Source: Chaenocephalus aceratus
Taxonomy: Eukaryota > Chordata > Actinopteri > Perciformes > Channichthyidae
Assembly: GCA_023974075.1 (NCBI GenBank)
Contig: CM043799.1
Coordinates: 3,294,428-3,358,427, forward strand
Length of the DNA stretch: 64,000 bases
Direction of reading: 5' to 3'
The notes under the pieces are model-generated. The model had not been told where the DNA came from. It saw only the letters and a list, made by a program, of their open reading frames with translations, and did no database searches. The position numbers and the translations under genes were made by a program. Positions 46,601 to 59,000 of this stretch are shown one piece after another (positions within the stretch are counted from its first letter, which is position 1; every line of letters starts with the position of its first letter).

Positions 46601-49600
46601 TTATAATCAAAGAGAGAAATATGATCATTTGTATTAATGTGGACCGGAGGGAGAGGGTGACGAGCATAAGTTTCACTTTCCTTTTTTATTTCAATTCCAA
46701 CTTTCATTTAATTTCAAACCTTTATTTATACAGATAAATCCCATTGAGATCATTGATCTCTTTTTCAAGGGAGACCTGCTCAAGTAGTTCCACATGAAAC
46801 ATAAAAACATAAACAGAACAACAAAAGGACATCATACAGCATAATTTACATAATTATCCACATAAACAGGTACCAACAGCTTCCGATTGACTAGCATCCA
46901 ACCGAGCTTTAAAACATTTAGTGGCACCAGATTGTTCAGTTTCCATTTAATTTGCAGACTATTCCAAGACAGAGGAGCTGCATCTAAAAGCTGTCTTCCC
47001 TAAGACAGTCCTAGCAGTTGGCACATTTAATAAAACCACTGCATTCGATCTCAGGCAGTAGCCACTTACAATTTTCCGTGAGATCAGGGAGCAGATATAA
47101 GATGGAAGTTTCCCTAACATGGCTTTGTATATAAAAATGTACCAGTGACTGAGCCTCCGTACAGTTAGTGAAAGAAAACCAGCCCTTGCATACAGGGTAC
47201 AGTGATGGGTTAATGCTTCACAGTTTGTCACAAATCTCAGTGCACTGTGATACGCAGCATCTAACTTGACCAGGCAATTGGCAGGTGCATTCATATAGAC
47301 CAGATCCCCATAGTCCAGCACAGGTAAAAAGATCACAGTGACTAGCCTTTTCCTGGCCTCAAGCGAGAAACAGGACTTGTTTCTGAAAAAGAACCCTAGC
47401 CTAACCCTCAGCTTTTTTAGCAGGTTATTGACATGAAGTTTAAAAGTGAGACAATCATCAAACCAGATACCAAGGTATTTGTAACAGGTAACCACTTCAA
47501 GTTTTATTCCTTGCGTAGTTACAATATCTAAAACAGGCTCTGGTGTCTTTTAGCTTTAGAAAAGAGCATTACCTTGGTTTTCTCAACATTTAAAAGAAGC
47601 TTTAGTTCAGAGAGCTGAGTCTGAATAGTGTTAAAAACAGCTTGTAATTTAACACCAGCCTCGTTAATGGAGGGACCTGCACAGTACATCACGGTATCAT
47701 CCGCATAAAAATGTAAAGTAGCTTCATCCACATTTTCACCTAAACTATTGATGTAGATGGAGAATAAAAGTGGACCTAAAACAGAACCTTGTGGTACACC
47801 ATTAGCAATGTTTAACCATTCAGAAGACAGCCCATCAAAATGAACACATTGGGACCTTTCAGAGAGGTAGTTCACAAACCACCCACTGCATGGCTGGACA
47901 TGCCTATACTGACTAGCCTCTGCTTTAAGATGTGATGATCGACGGTGTCAAACGTTTTTGAAAGGTCAATAAATAGAGCTGCACAACTCTGCTTATTATC
48001 TAAAATACTCGCCACATCATTTACCACTTTCATTGTGGCAGTGATGGTGCTGTGTTGCTTTCTGAATCCTGATTGATGTTTAGACAGGATGTCATTTGTA
48101 CATAAAAACGCCTTTACCTGTTCACTCACTAAGCGTTCAAGAACCTTAGCCAGAACTGACAATTTAGAGATTGGCCTATAGTTATTTAATAAGGTGGCCT
48201 CCCCTCCTTTTAGCAAAGGCAGGACATACGCTGACTTCCACAATTTTGGAATTGTGTTAGTGCTGAGGGAGAGGTTAAAAGACTAGTGAGAGGTGGAGCA
48301 ATACAATCTGCAGCTATCTTTAAAAGAAAGGTTCTACGTTGTCCGGACCAGCCGGTTTCTTAGGATCTAACTTGGTTAAAGCTTCACAAACAACATCAAC
48401 AGTAAAAGGGGTACAACTTTGGTCATGAAGAATATGTTTCTCTGTTGTTCATAAAGCATAAAGCAACAGCATCAGAGCACGGTGCAGAGTCTCTAGATGA
48501 GTTCACAGTAGTCCCTCGTTCTTATTAAACATCCATGTTGTAGTCCTCTGTGTAGAAAACTGTAGTTTCCATGGTTACCCTACAGCAGCAGACGCACATT
48601 CAGGACGTCCGCTGGCGCATCATAAACACGTCGGATAGTGAAAGTGCATTCGGATTCTCTAAAGTACCGCAGTCTCTTCTCCTAAGTCCTTTTGAATTCT
48701 CCTATCCACTATCCCTTAACCCCGTGACGTTTCACTCAGAGGTCAAGGAATAGGAGATAGGGTTAGAACTTAGGAGCTGATTTTTGGATTATCGGAACGC
48801 AACCCGAGTGTCAAACAGCTCTTTGAAATGGAATGGAACCATGCCAGGCCAGACTATCCAAAACTGGACTTGGACGGGTCCAGCCCAGCCCTCCCCCCCA
48901 GAATTACACATGCTGGATATTGTGTGTTTCGCAACATGTTCTATGGCACGTCTCTACCGGGAATTGTAGTTTTAAAAGACGTTTTCGTATTTCCCACAAT
49001 TAGAAGTTACCAGTATTAAACTGTATACATCCCTGGAGGTTTAGGGGATACGAAACACATTGGTGTTATCACATTTAAAACATATAATTAATACATGGGT
49101 GAAAATTGCTTGTGTCCAATGGGCAGCATTAATATAGCCACATGACAGCTAAGGTCAGAAGAGCTTTATTTAACAGCTGGTCTTATGTCTGTGACCCCTC
49201 CTGTTGTTCATTGATAAGCCTGAAACATGCACTTGTCAAGGTTCAGATGCACATTTAGCAAATATGGCAGTAGCCATCGATCATCTTAAGATAAGATACT
49301 TTATTGATCCCAAGTTGGGAAATGTTTTTGTTACAGCAGCATTGTACTACTTTGTTCTACTCCACTACAATTCAGAGGTTAACCTGGTATTTTTACTCTA
49401 CTACATTTATTTTTGTTACTTTGCAGATTCTGATTAATGATGTGAAATATAAACAACCCTTAAATCAGACTTTAGTTACACCTGAGTCAAATTCAGCCTT
49501 ATCAGTTTGTCTGTTTTGCACATCCTCCTGTTAATATCTTTGGACGTCCTGCACTAAACTGTTTTATTGTAGAGATCACTACAATATCTTCTTGATATGT

Positions 49601-52600
49601 TCTATTCTATATTTCTATCATTGACCCCTATTTTCTACTCTTAATGTTTAAAAGTTTTCATCAAATATAACTTATTCAACAACTAAATTCAATAACGTGC
49701 TTTAACCACTAGGAGGTGCGGTTTAAAAAACCAGTGGTCTAGTTAATAAAACATAATAATATCAAACATAATATGACTAACAGAACGGTAAAGGAAAATA
49801 CAGTTTCAGTCTCTCGATTTGAAGCTTATGCATTGTACCATGAATTTGGATAGACCTGTAACAGTTAACTGCATGAGGAGTTGGAAAGGTAGTTCAGAAA
49901 ATCAGTAATATCTTTAAAAACTACAAAAAAGTCCCTTTCTATCAGCTGTGCACCGTTATGATGTAAATACAGACTATCTACTAATTGAATCAAATATAAA
50001 AGTCAGCCGAATTAGTGTTGATACTGCAAGGAGACGTATTGTGTGAAAAGAAATGGAAGATGTTTTTTAATTGTTGATATATTTATGGTCCACGTCACGT
50101 ATTCAGTTTTGGCGGCATCTCTTCCAGTTTGTCAAAAGGTCTTCTGATCAGGGCTCTATAAATAAATATCTACGGCAGATATATAATATTTAATGCAGCC
50201 GAACCGTGTATTACAATGCCGTTATGTGATGACTTTCAAAGAGAAAAGCAAGAACACTCGGAATAAAGTGTTATTTAAAAAAAAAAAAAGTTTTCCGATT
50301 TCATATCACATAAACACCATATCCCGATGTGCATTGCGGCGTGATTTTAGCCTATCAAAACCTCTGAAAAAATAAATGTGTCTCTCAGAATCGAAAGAGA
50401 AAAACCTATGGGAAAAACACAAAAGCATTGTACACAATTTAAACCAATTAATGTCATATAATTAACTAGGATAAACTGATGTTTTTTAGTGCATGTGTAG
50501 TGCAGTTATCACTGTTAAATCATTTGATCATTGGTTTTATTATGAAAACGTCGAGACCGGAAATACTGTTTTCAACACGTTCTCCTGACGAAACCTCAAA
50601 TCATCTTCGTAATATCTATCAAACTATAGATCCTACATATCGACTGGACGTGGATTCTAAAAGTACAATATATACTTCTCGCTAGAAATCTAATCATAAA
50701 GCGTTTTAATGGCCAAACTATCCTACAATTTAGGATTTTACAGAGAGGGTTATTTGTGAATAAACTACCCTCTGTAACGTTTGCATTCAACGGAAGCACT
50801 AGAGGACGACAACTTTAAAACGTAATTATAGGTCGTATTAAGCGCTTGAACAAACGACATATTTGGTCGTAATAAGGGCTTAAACAATCGACCCATTTGG
50901 TCGTATGAGTTGGAGGACTTGTTGCAAGCAACAGCGTCAGAGCACGGTTAGACGTTAGGAGCTGATTTTTGGATTATCCGACCGCAACCACAGACAGGAA
51001 GTAAACATTAAAGTGAACAGCAGAAGAAGATGGGTTGCGGTCGGATAATCCAAAAATCTGCTCCTAAATTCTAACCCTATCGTCTATTCCTTGACCTCTG
51101 TGTAAAACGTCACAGGGTTAAGGGATAGTGGATAGGAGAATTGAAAAGGATTTAGGAGAAGAGACTGCGGTACTTTAGAGAGTCCGACTGCACTCTCACT
51201 ATCCGACGTGTTTATGATGCGCCAGAGGACGTCATGAATGTGCGTCTGCTGCTGTGGGGAAACCATGGAAACTACAGTTTTCTATACAGCGGACTACAAC
51301 ATGGATGTTCAATAAGAACGAGGGACTACTGTGAACTTATCTAGAGACTCTGCACCGTGCTCTGATGCTGTTGCTTTGCTTTATGAACGTGGACAACAGA
51401 GAAACATATTCATCATGACCAAAGTTGGAATTGAAATAAAAAAGGAAAGTGAAACTTATGCTCGTCACCCTCTCCCTCCGGTCCACATTAATACCAATGA
51501 TCCCAATACGTATGATTGTATGAAAATATCTTAAAATCAATACAAATGTATTTATTATAAACGTTAGTCCTTAACATCTATCACTGTGTACATCACCATT
51601 CAAACATCTTTTAAAAGTTGAACAAACCCCACACAGCTCAGTAAAGACTGAAATGTTGACTTTATTTGATAATTTCAGTAAAAACTAACGTTCATATTTC
51701 TCTCTTTGATTATAATACTGATGAACGTTCAAAACAAAGCACTTTGGCAAGTTACCACATACGTTTTAAAATGCTTAATAATCACCGTAACTTTCATGAT
51801 ATAATTTCTCCGTCATAATCGTTTGTTTCCGTGAACGGCCGATTGTTGTGTGACGGCAAATGCTGCGGCTGCAAGGCATTGTGGGGCAGCATTTTCTCCT
51901 CTCCTTTCGGTAAGGGAGGTCCAGTGGTTCCTAAACTAAAGGAGGTTATAAAGGAAGTTTGAAACCTCCTTTCCTATCATCTAGACCAGTGCTTCTCAAA
52001 GTGTGGCCCGTGAGCGCCCCCTAGTGGTCCGTGAGTATATTGGTAACATTTCACATTTTAAATAAATACATTTAAGTTTTCCGGACTCTCGCGGAAATAT
52101 CTCCGCAATGGAGCGAGCTTAAGTTTAACTTTCGATTGCATGATATAGCCCAGCGCAACACCTTCATCACACATGTTGCCACTTTCATTTTCAGAAAAAC
52201 GATGTGTTTTTGGATATTTGTGGAGTTAGGTGGTCCGCGAGTGTTTTTTTATTGGTTAAGTGGTCCTTGGTATGAAAAAGTTTGAGAAACACTGATCTAG
52301 ACTAGAGAATTCGAACAGCACTTATCATGGCTGCCACTGAGGGACTTCCGGGTCATTTCACTCCGTTAGGAAGGTTCCTAAGCTAAATGGACTATTCCAC
52401 TTCAGGCACAGACAGGAAGTAAACATTCAAGTGAACAGCAGAAGAAGACAGACAGGGGCTGAAGTCGAATAGTCCATTTAGCTTAGGAACCTTCCTAAAG
52501 GAGTGAAATGACCCGGAAGTCCCTCAGTGGCAGCCATGATAAGTGCCGTTCGAATTCTCTAGAATGATGAGAATGAAAGGAAAGGAGGTTTCAAACTTCC

Positions 52601-55600
52601 TTTATAACCTCCTTTAGCTTAGGAACCACTGGACCTCCCTACTGACAGGAGAAGCGAAAATGCTGCCCCACAATGCCTTGCAGCCGCAGCATTTGCCGTC
52701 ACTCAACAGTCGGCCGTTCACGGAAAAAAACGATTATGACGGAGAAATGATATCATGAAAGTTACGGTGCTTATTAAGCATTTTAAAACATAGGTGGTAA
52801 CTTGCCAAAGTGCTTTGCTTTGAACGTTCATCAGTATTATAATCAAAAAGAGAAATATGAACGTTAGTTTTTACTGAAATGATCAAATAAAGTCAACATT
52901 TCAGTCTTTACTGAGCTGTGTGGGGTTTGTTCAACTTTTAAAAGTTGTTTGAATGGTGATATACAGTGATAGATGTTAAGGACTAACGTTTATAATAAAT
53001 ACATCTGTATTGATTTAAAGATCTTTAGTTCATACAATCATACGTATTGGGATCATTGGTATTAATGTGGACCGGAGGGAGAGGGTGACGAGCATAAGTT
53101 TCACTTTCCTTTTTTATTTCAATTCCAGCTTTGGTCCTGAAGAATATGTTTCTCTGTTGTCCACGTTCATAAAGCAAAGCAGCAGCATCAGAGCACGGTG
53201 CAGAGTCTCTAGATGAGTTTACAGTAGTCCCTCGTTCTTATTGAACATCCATGTTTGTAGTCCGCTGTATAGACAACTGTAGTTTCCATGGTTTCCCCAC
53301 AGCAGCAGACGCACACAATGACGTCCGCTGGCGCATCATAAACACGTCGGATAGTGAAAGTGCATTCGGATTCTCTAAAGTACCGCAGTCTCTTCTCCTA
53401 AGTCCTTTTGGATTCTCCTATCCACTATCCCTTAACCCCGTGACGTTTCACTCAGAGGTCAAGGGATAGACGATAGGGTTAGAACTTAGGAGCTGATTTT
53501 TAAACTATCCGACTGCAGCCAGGGGCTGAAGTCGAATAGTCCATTTAGCTTAGGAACCTTCCTAAAGGAGTGAAATGACCCGGAAGTCCCTCAGTGGCAG
53601 CCATGATAAGTGCCGTTCCAATTCTCTAGAATGATGAGAATGATAGGAAAGGAGGTTTCAAACTTCCTTTATAACCTCCTTTAGCTTAGGAACCACTGGA
53701 CCTCCCTAACCGACAGGAGAAGCGAAAATGCTGCCCCACAATGCCTTGCAGCCGCAGCATTTGCCGTCACTCAACAGTCGGCCGTTCACGGAAACAACCG
53801 ATTATGACGGAGAAATTATATCATGAAAGTTACGGTGCTTATTAATCTTTTTAAAACATAGGTGGTAAGTTGCCAAAGTGCTTTGTTTTGAACGTTCATC
53901 AGTATTATAATCAAAAAGAGAAATATGAACGTTAGTTTTTACTGAAATGATCAAATAAAGTCAACATTTCACAGTCTTTACTGAGCTGTGTGGGGTTTGT
54001 TCAACTTTTAAAAGATGTTTGAATGGTGATGTACACACTGATAGATGTTAAGGACTAACGTTTATAATAAATACATCTGTATTGATTTTAAGATCTTTAG
54101 TTCATACAATCATACGTATTGGGATCATTGGTATTAATGTGGACCGGAGGGAGAGGGGGACGAGCATAAGTTTCACTTTCCTTTTTTATTTCAATTCCAA
54201 CTTTGGTCCTGAAGAATATGTTTCTCTGTTGTCCACGTTCATAAAGCAAAGCAGCAGCATCAGAGCACGGTGCAGAGTCTCTAGATGAGTCCCTCGTTCT
54301 TATTGAACATCCATGTTGTAGTCCGCTGTATAGAAAACAGTAGTTTCCATAGTTTCCCCACAGCAGCAGACGCACATTCAGGACGTTCGCTGGCGCATCA
54401 TAAACACGTCAGATAGTGAAAGTGCATTCAGATTCTCTAAAGTACCGCAGTCTCTTCTCCTAAGTCCTTTTGAATTCTCCTATCCACTACCCCTTAACCC
54501 CGTGACCTTTCACTCAGAGGTCAAGGAATAGACGATAGGGTTAGAACTTAGGAGCTGATCTTTGGACTATTCGACTGCAGCCAGGGGCCGTTTCTCAATC
54601 GCGAGGATGCTTGCTTGGTAGCACATGTCCTCCGAGTCACTTCCTTCAGAAGCTAGGCAAGAATCCTTCCTGGCATTCGGAAAACGAAGAGTGGAACAGG
54701 CTAGCAAGTGTGCAGGTGTGCGTCATATGAGAGGCCCGCCTTACATTTTCTGCCACAGATTTAGGGAAATTGGTCCGTGCGCAAAGCATTGTGGGGATTT
54801 GAAGGACGCGAAGTCTACCCATGTGCAGCCTCGAAATTACCCCCAAACCAAGGACGCGGCCTCGGTGGAATTCCGAGTATGCTGGAGATTGGAACAGTCC
54901 TTCGGCGGCACCCGATGACGTAGTATCCTTGAAATATTGGCTTGGAAGCCAGTTTCCTCGCGATTGAGAAACGGCCAGGAAGTAAACATTTTAGGGAACA
55001 AGAGAAGAAGACAAGCAGGCAAAAAACACAAAAGAAAACGGCATTAGAAGACAGACAGGAAGTAAACACTAAAGGGAACATCAGAAGAAGACAGACAGGA
55101 AGTAAACCTCCATCAGTGCTGCCGTCATATTGAGAGATGTTACTGTCACCGCAGATAAGCCGTTGGTACACAATGGAACAGATTATGATTTTCTTCTTGT
55201 TTTCATCAAAACAATTATTTTAAGAACATTTTGTGAGTCAAGTTGTTGGTTTATACAGTACATAGCCATGTTATAATGGGAGGGAGGCTGTGGCTCAGTG
55301 GGTAGTGTGCTGGACTTCAAATCAAGTTTGAGTCCCACTGCAGTCAGCATGTCGTTGTGTCCCCGAGACACTTCACCCCAAATTGCTCCTGTGGGGATTG
55401 TCCACAGTACTGAATGTATGTAAGTCGCTTTGGATAAAAGTGTCTAACAAATGACATGTAATGTTATAATGGGATAATGTGCAGCAAAACCGGTCATTAA
55501 TGAGAAAAGAACACCGACCCGAAGTGGATGGAACTTGAATCAAGCTTTTAACTTGCATTCCATGTCGTTTTGGGTTGTCCCCATGGGCGCGGGAAGGGGG

Positions 55601-55969
55601 GTGCTGAGGGCGCTGCAGCACCCCCTAGCGGCAGGCAGGGGGTGCGGAGCTCCCCTGTCTGAATTATTATTTCACGGTTATTGCTGCTCCCGCTGTGCAT
55701 AATCTGTGTAATATGTAGCCAATAAATTCCACATTGTTGGTAAAATAATATTTTGGTCTGCCCCGAATGTTTTTTCTGTAGCCCCGGACAATTCTACCTC
55801 AATAATATAATACATTAACCGTGCTTTATACGTGAACCTCATCATGACACTAGAGAGGACGGCAGGACTGTACTTTCCCGTGTTCAGTGAATGCAACAGA
55901 GGCAAGAAACCAGACCAATCAGAGAGTTGCATGGAAATACAATCGTGCTTGTGTCATTCAAGAGCTCGG

Positions 55970-56038
<69 letters not shown>

Positions 56039-59000
56039 CGTGTGTGTGCGCGGAAATAGCGCATTTAGTATGTGTGTGTATGCGTGTGAGAGAGGGAGAG
56101 AGGGAGAGAGAGGGAGAGAGAGAGAGAGGGACCGCTGCCAGCAGCAGGGACCGTGTTGTTAGCATCTGGTTAGCTAGCTGCACTAACGGACATACGGAGC
56201 TGTTGGTTCCACAACAAGCTGGAGGAGAGCTCTCCTCTCAGACTGAGAGGCTCAGGTGAGCTAAAGGACTCTCTGAGTGTTTAGATAGTTAACTTTAGTC
56301 TAAGTTATCTCAGTGGGTCTCAAACGGTTTGGTCACAAATTATTCAAAAGATTATTTCCGCGGCACACTTTCATATGATCATTATCGTTATAAAAAAAAT
56401 AAGAGAATAAAGGAAAAACAGTTATGAAATACTATATGGCAGTAAAACAAGAATACAGTTTGAAAGGGGAGTGATTTGTAAAATATCCATAAAGAAAAAG
56501 AACATCTGCTTACAGTTGTGTTTCATCTGGGTGTTGAGAGAGGTATCCATAGATCTCTTAATGTTGCTCCCCACTCGTAAAAAAATAGCACTTTACCCCT
56601 GCCTATATGCCGTGAGCTGATTATCGAGCCTTCATTGTAACAGTCGCGGGTGTACTGTGTGTTTGCGTGTGGGGATTGCTTTTGTGCGTGCTCTATAGTG
56701 CCCGTAATAGTGTTCACTGGAGTCCAGCACCTCAGCACCCCCACTCAAAATACCTTCCCGCGCCTCTGGTTGTCCCCCTCAGTTAAATGATGTTCAGAAG
56801 AGGGCACTCACCTGACAACCGGTGTATCCAAACTTCCAGCTGCCGTGGATATCAGAGGCTGCTGACATGGGATATCCGATACCAGCCACTCCGATGTCAG
56901 TAAGAGCCAGGTTGATGATGATGATGTTGGTGGCAGTGCGCAGCTCCTTAAACTTCACAAACATCAACAGAACCACAATGTTGCTGGCTAAACTCACGAT
57001 ACCTAAGAGGAGGAAAGAAGACTTGAAGTAAAGTGTCACATCGTGGGAGGCAAAAGTCAAACCTTTAATCCTATTCAATCAAAGTGACTGAGAAGAAAAT
57101 ATAACAACTAAGTTATCCACAATAAGTGATTTCCAAAAAGAGAATACACTTTTTTAATCTATTGATTCGTGTTCACCAACACGATTTGCCCCTTTTTTTC
57201 GTGTTGCACAGCACGATTTTAAAAGCAATGTATTTCAAGTTTAAAGATTAAAGAAGAAGAAGAGTTTTCTGACAGACACACAGGAGGAAACAGTTTAACT
57301 TTATTTCTACAGTTGATTTATAGTAATTTAGCAATAAAAAAAGCTGATTTGGAATAGAATAGTGCAGAAATGAGTTCTCAAACCGTGAAATTAGTTAGCA
57401 TTTTACCACTTCAATTTTTTGAACATGTTTTTGGTTAGATGATCGATGATTGAAGATCTTAACTGAAGCTGAAGAGCTTTTAACATTTTGTTTTACAACA
57501 TAAAATACGTCAGTAAATACCCCACTGGTGAAAGTCTGACACTTATATATTTTATACAACCCATTCTCACGGCATTTCGTGTTCACCAACACGATTTTTA
57601 ATCTATTGATTCGTGTTCACCAACACGATTTGCCCCTTTTTTTCGTGTTGCACAGCACGATTTTAAAAGCAATGTATTTCTACTGGTAACGTGTTTCGTG
57701 CCTGCAGGCAGCAGCACGTCTTTTTCTCCGGTCGGGTCGTGGAAGACCGGAAGCTGTGTGGTTCATAAAAACATGTTCTTACTCAATATCAAGCCACAAT
57801 TATTGCTTTTATTTAAATCGTATAATTTCGGACTTTGGTTGTCGTCTGTGAGGAAAATAAATGGGGCTCAGAGCCTCAGGATACTGAAATCTGTATTTTT
57901 AAATATTTTTTTCCTTCTAATTTGTTATTCTTATCAAAATAACACAGTTATTTACTCACCAATAACACACAATTATCCTTGCTTTTATTTATTGGTTTAA
58001 TTCCATAATCTCGGGCTTTTTTGGTGTCCGTCAGGAACTGAATTTCAAAATAAAAATAACCGGAAACAGACGTAGGCCTATAAGGGACATTTCGAACATC
58101 ATTGCGATTGTCAACATTTCTGAGTTTAGGATGGCCGAAGACACTACACTACCCATAATCCCCAGCTATCGTTTAGGACTACAGTCCCGTAAGGTTACGC
58201 AGAGCGTCAAACAGCTGTGTGAAATGGAACGAAACCACGCCAGACTATCCAAAACTGGAATCGAACACCCCCCCCAGAACTACACATGCTGGCTATTGTG
58301 TTTCGCAAAATGTTCTATGGGACGTCTCTACTGAACGTTTTCGTTTTTCCCACAATTAGAAGTTGCCAGTATTAAACATTGGTGTTATCAAATGTAAAAC
58401 ATATAATTAATAAATGGGTGAAAATCACTTGTGTCCATAATGCGCAGCATTAATATATACCCACATGACAGCTCATTGTTACTTTGTAATTCTACTCCAC
58501 GACAATTCAGAGGTTAACCTGGTATTTTTACTCCACTGCATTTATTTGAGTTACTTTGCAGATTCTGATTAATTATGTGAAATATAAACAACCCTTAAAT
58601 CAGACTTTAGTTACACCTGAGTAAAATGCAGGTAAGGTGATTGTCAAGTGCCAACAATCAGGAGAGATATTTGATAGTTGGTGCTTGAGAAGACTAAACA
58701 TGTATCTGCAATTGACATGAATGGAAACAAGTAATAAAGTATATTCATTACTCGTTATTCTCTACTAATAGTTAATTAAAGACTGTATATTATGGCTATT
58801 TTGCACATCCCTTTCAAGATTTTCAAAGGTTTATTGACATATCATACACAACTACGGTGTAGTTATGCAATGAATGAAAAACTTGGGTCACAGGTTCCTC
58901 AACAGCGCATTACAAGACATCTATCAATATGTGTGTACCTCCACCATTAAACTGTCATATTCTGCACATTTCTTATTCTATCTACATACATAAGAGTATA

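Larger units (their letters stand above)
46230..48804 (-). mobile_element. 1-kb element, copy C, split by a LINE and internally deleted
   Basis: Pieces 46,230-46,704 and 48,421-48,804. A CGA direct repeat flanks it (46,227-46,229; 48,805-48,807). The paralogous unoccupied site is visible at 58,190-58,215 (GGTTACGCAGAGCGTCAAAC), confirming a 3-bp duplication. About 200 bases are missing inside near 46,621 compared with copies B, F and G. Confidence 0.85.
45520..50905. repeat. Large foldback repeat, ~5.4 kb, with nested insertions
   Basis: The arms at about 45,520-46,090 and 50,390-50,905 are inverse copies (GATTTCTAGCGAGAAGTGTA and inverse; CAGTATTTCCGGTCTCGA and inverse; ATCAGTTTATCCTTGTTAAT and inverse). 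The core holds sequence shared with the interior of the foldback at 57.6-61.1 kb: 46,110-46,229 plus 48,808-49,500 match 58,130-58,640, and 49,550-50,360 matches 59,750-60,500. Copy C, itself split by a LINE, lies in the core. Confidence 0.8.
50990..55112. repeat. ~41-base minisatellite pulled apart by transposon insertions
   Basis: The unit AGACAGACAGGAAGTAAACA, then TTAAAGGGAACAGCAGAAGA, is found at 50,990-51,030, 52,408-52,456 and 54,977-55,112 (several units), with a further one at 41,686-41,720. Between them sit copies E, F, G and a 391-bp element. Without the insertions these units would lie side by side. Confidence 0.78.

Noticed and set aside
50990..55112. CRISPR-like array (repeats with spacers)
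   Set aside because: This is vertebrate DNA; the repeats are minisatellite units and the 'spacers' are kilobase transposons.
55887..56259. Long open frames on both strands with Cys-Val or Thr-His repeats
   Set aside because: They are translations of the (TG)n and GA microsatellite; no start, stop or codon evidence for a protein.
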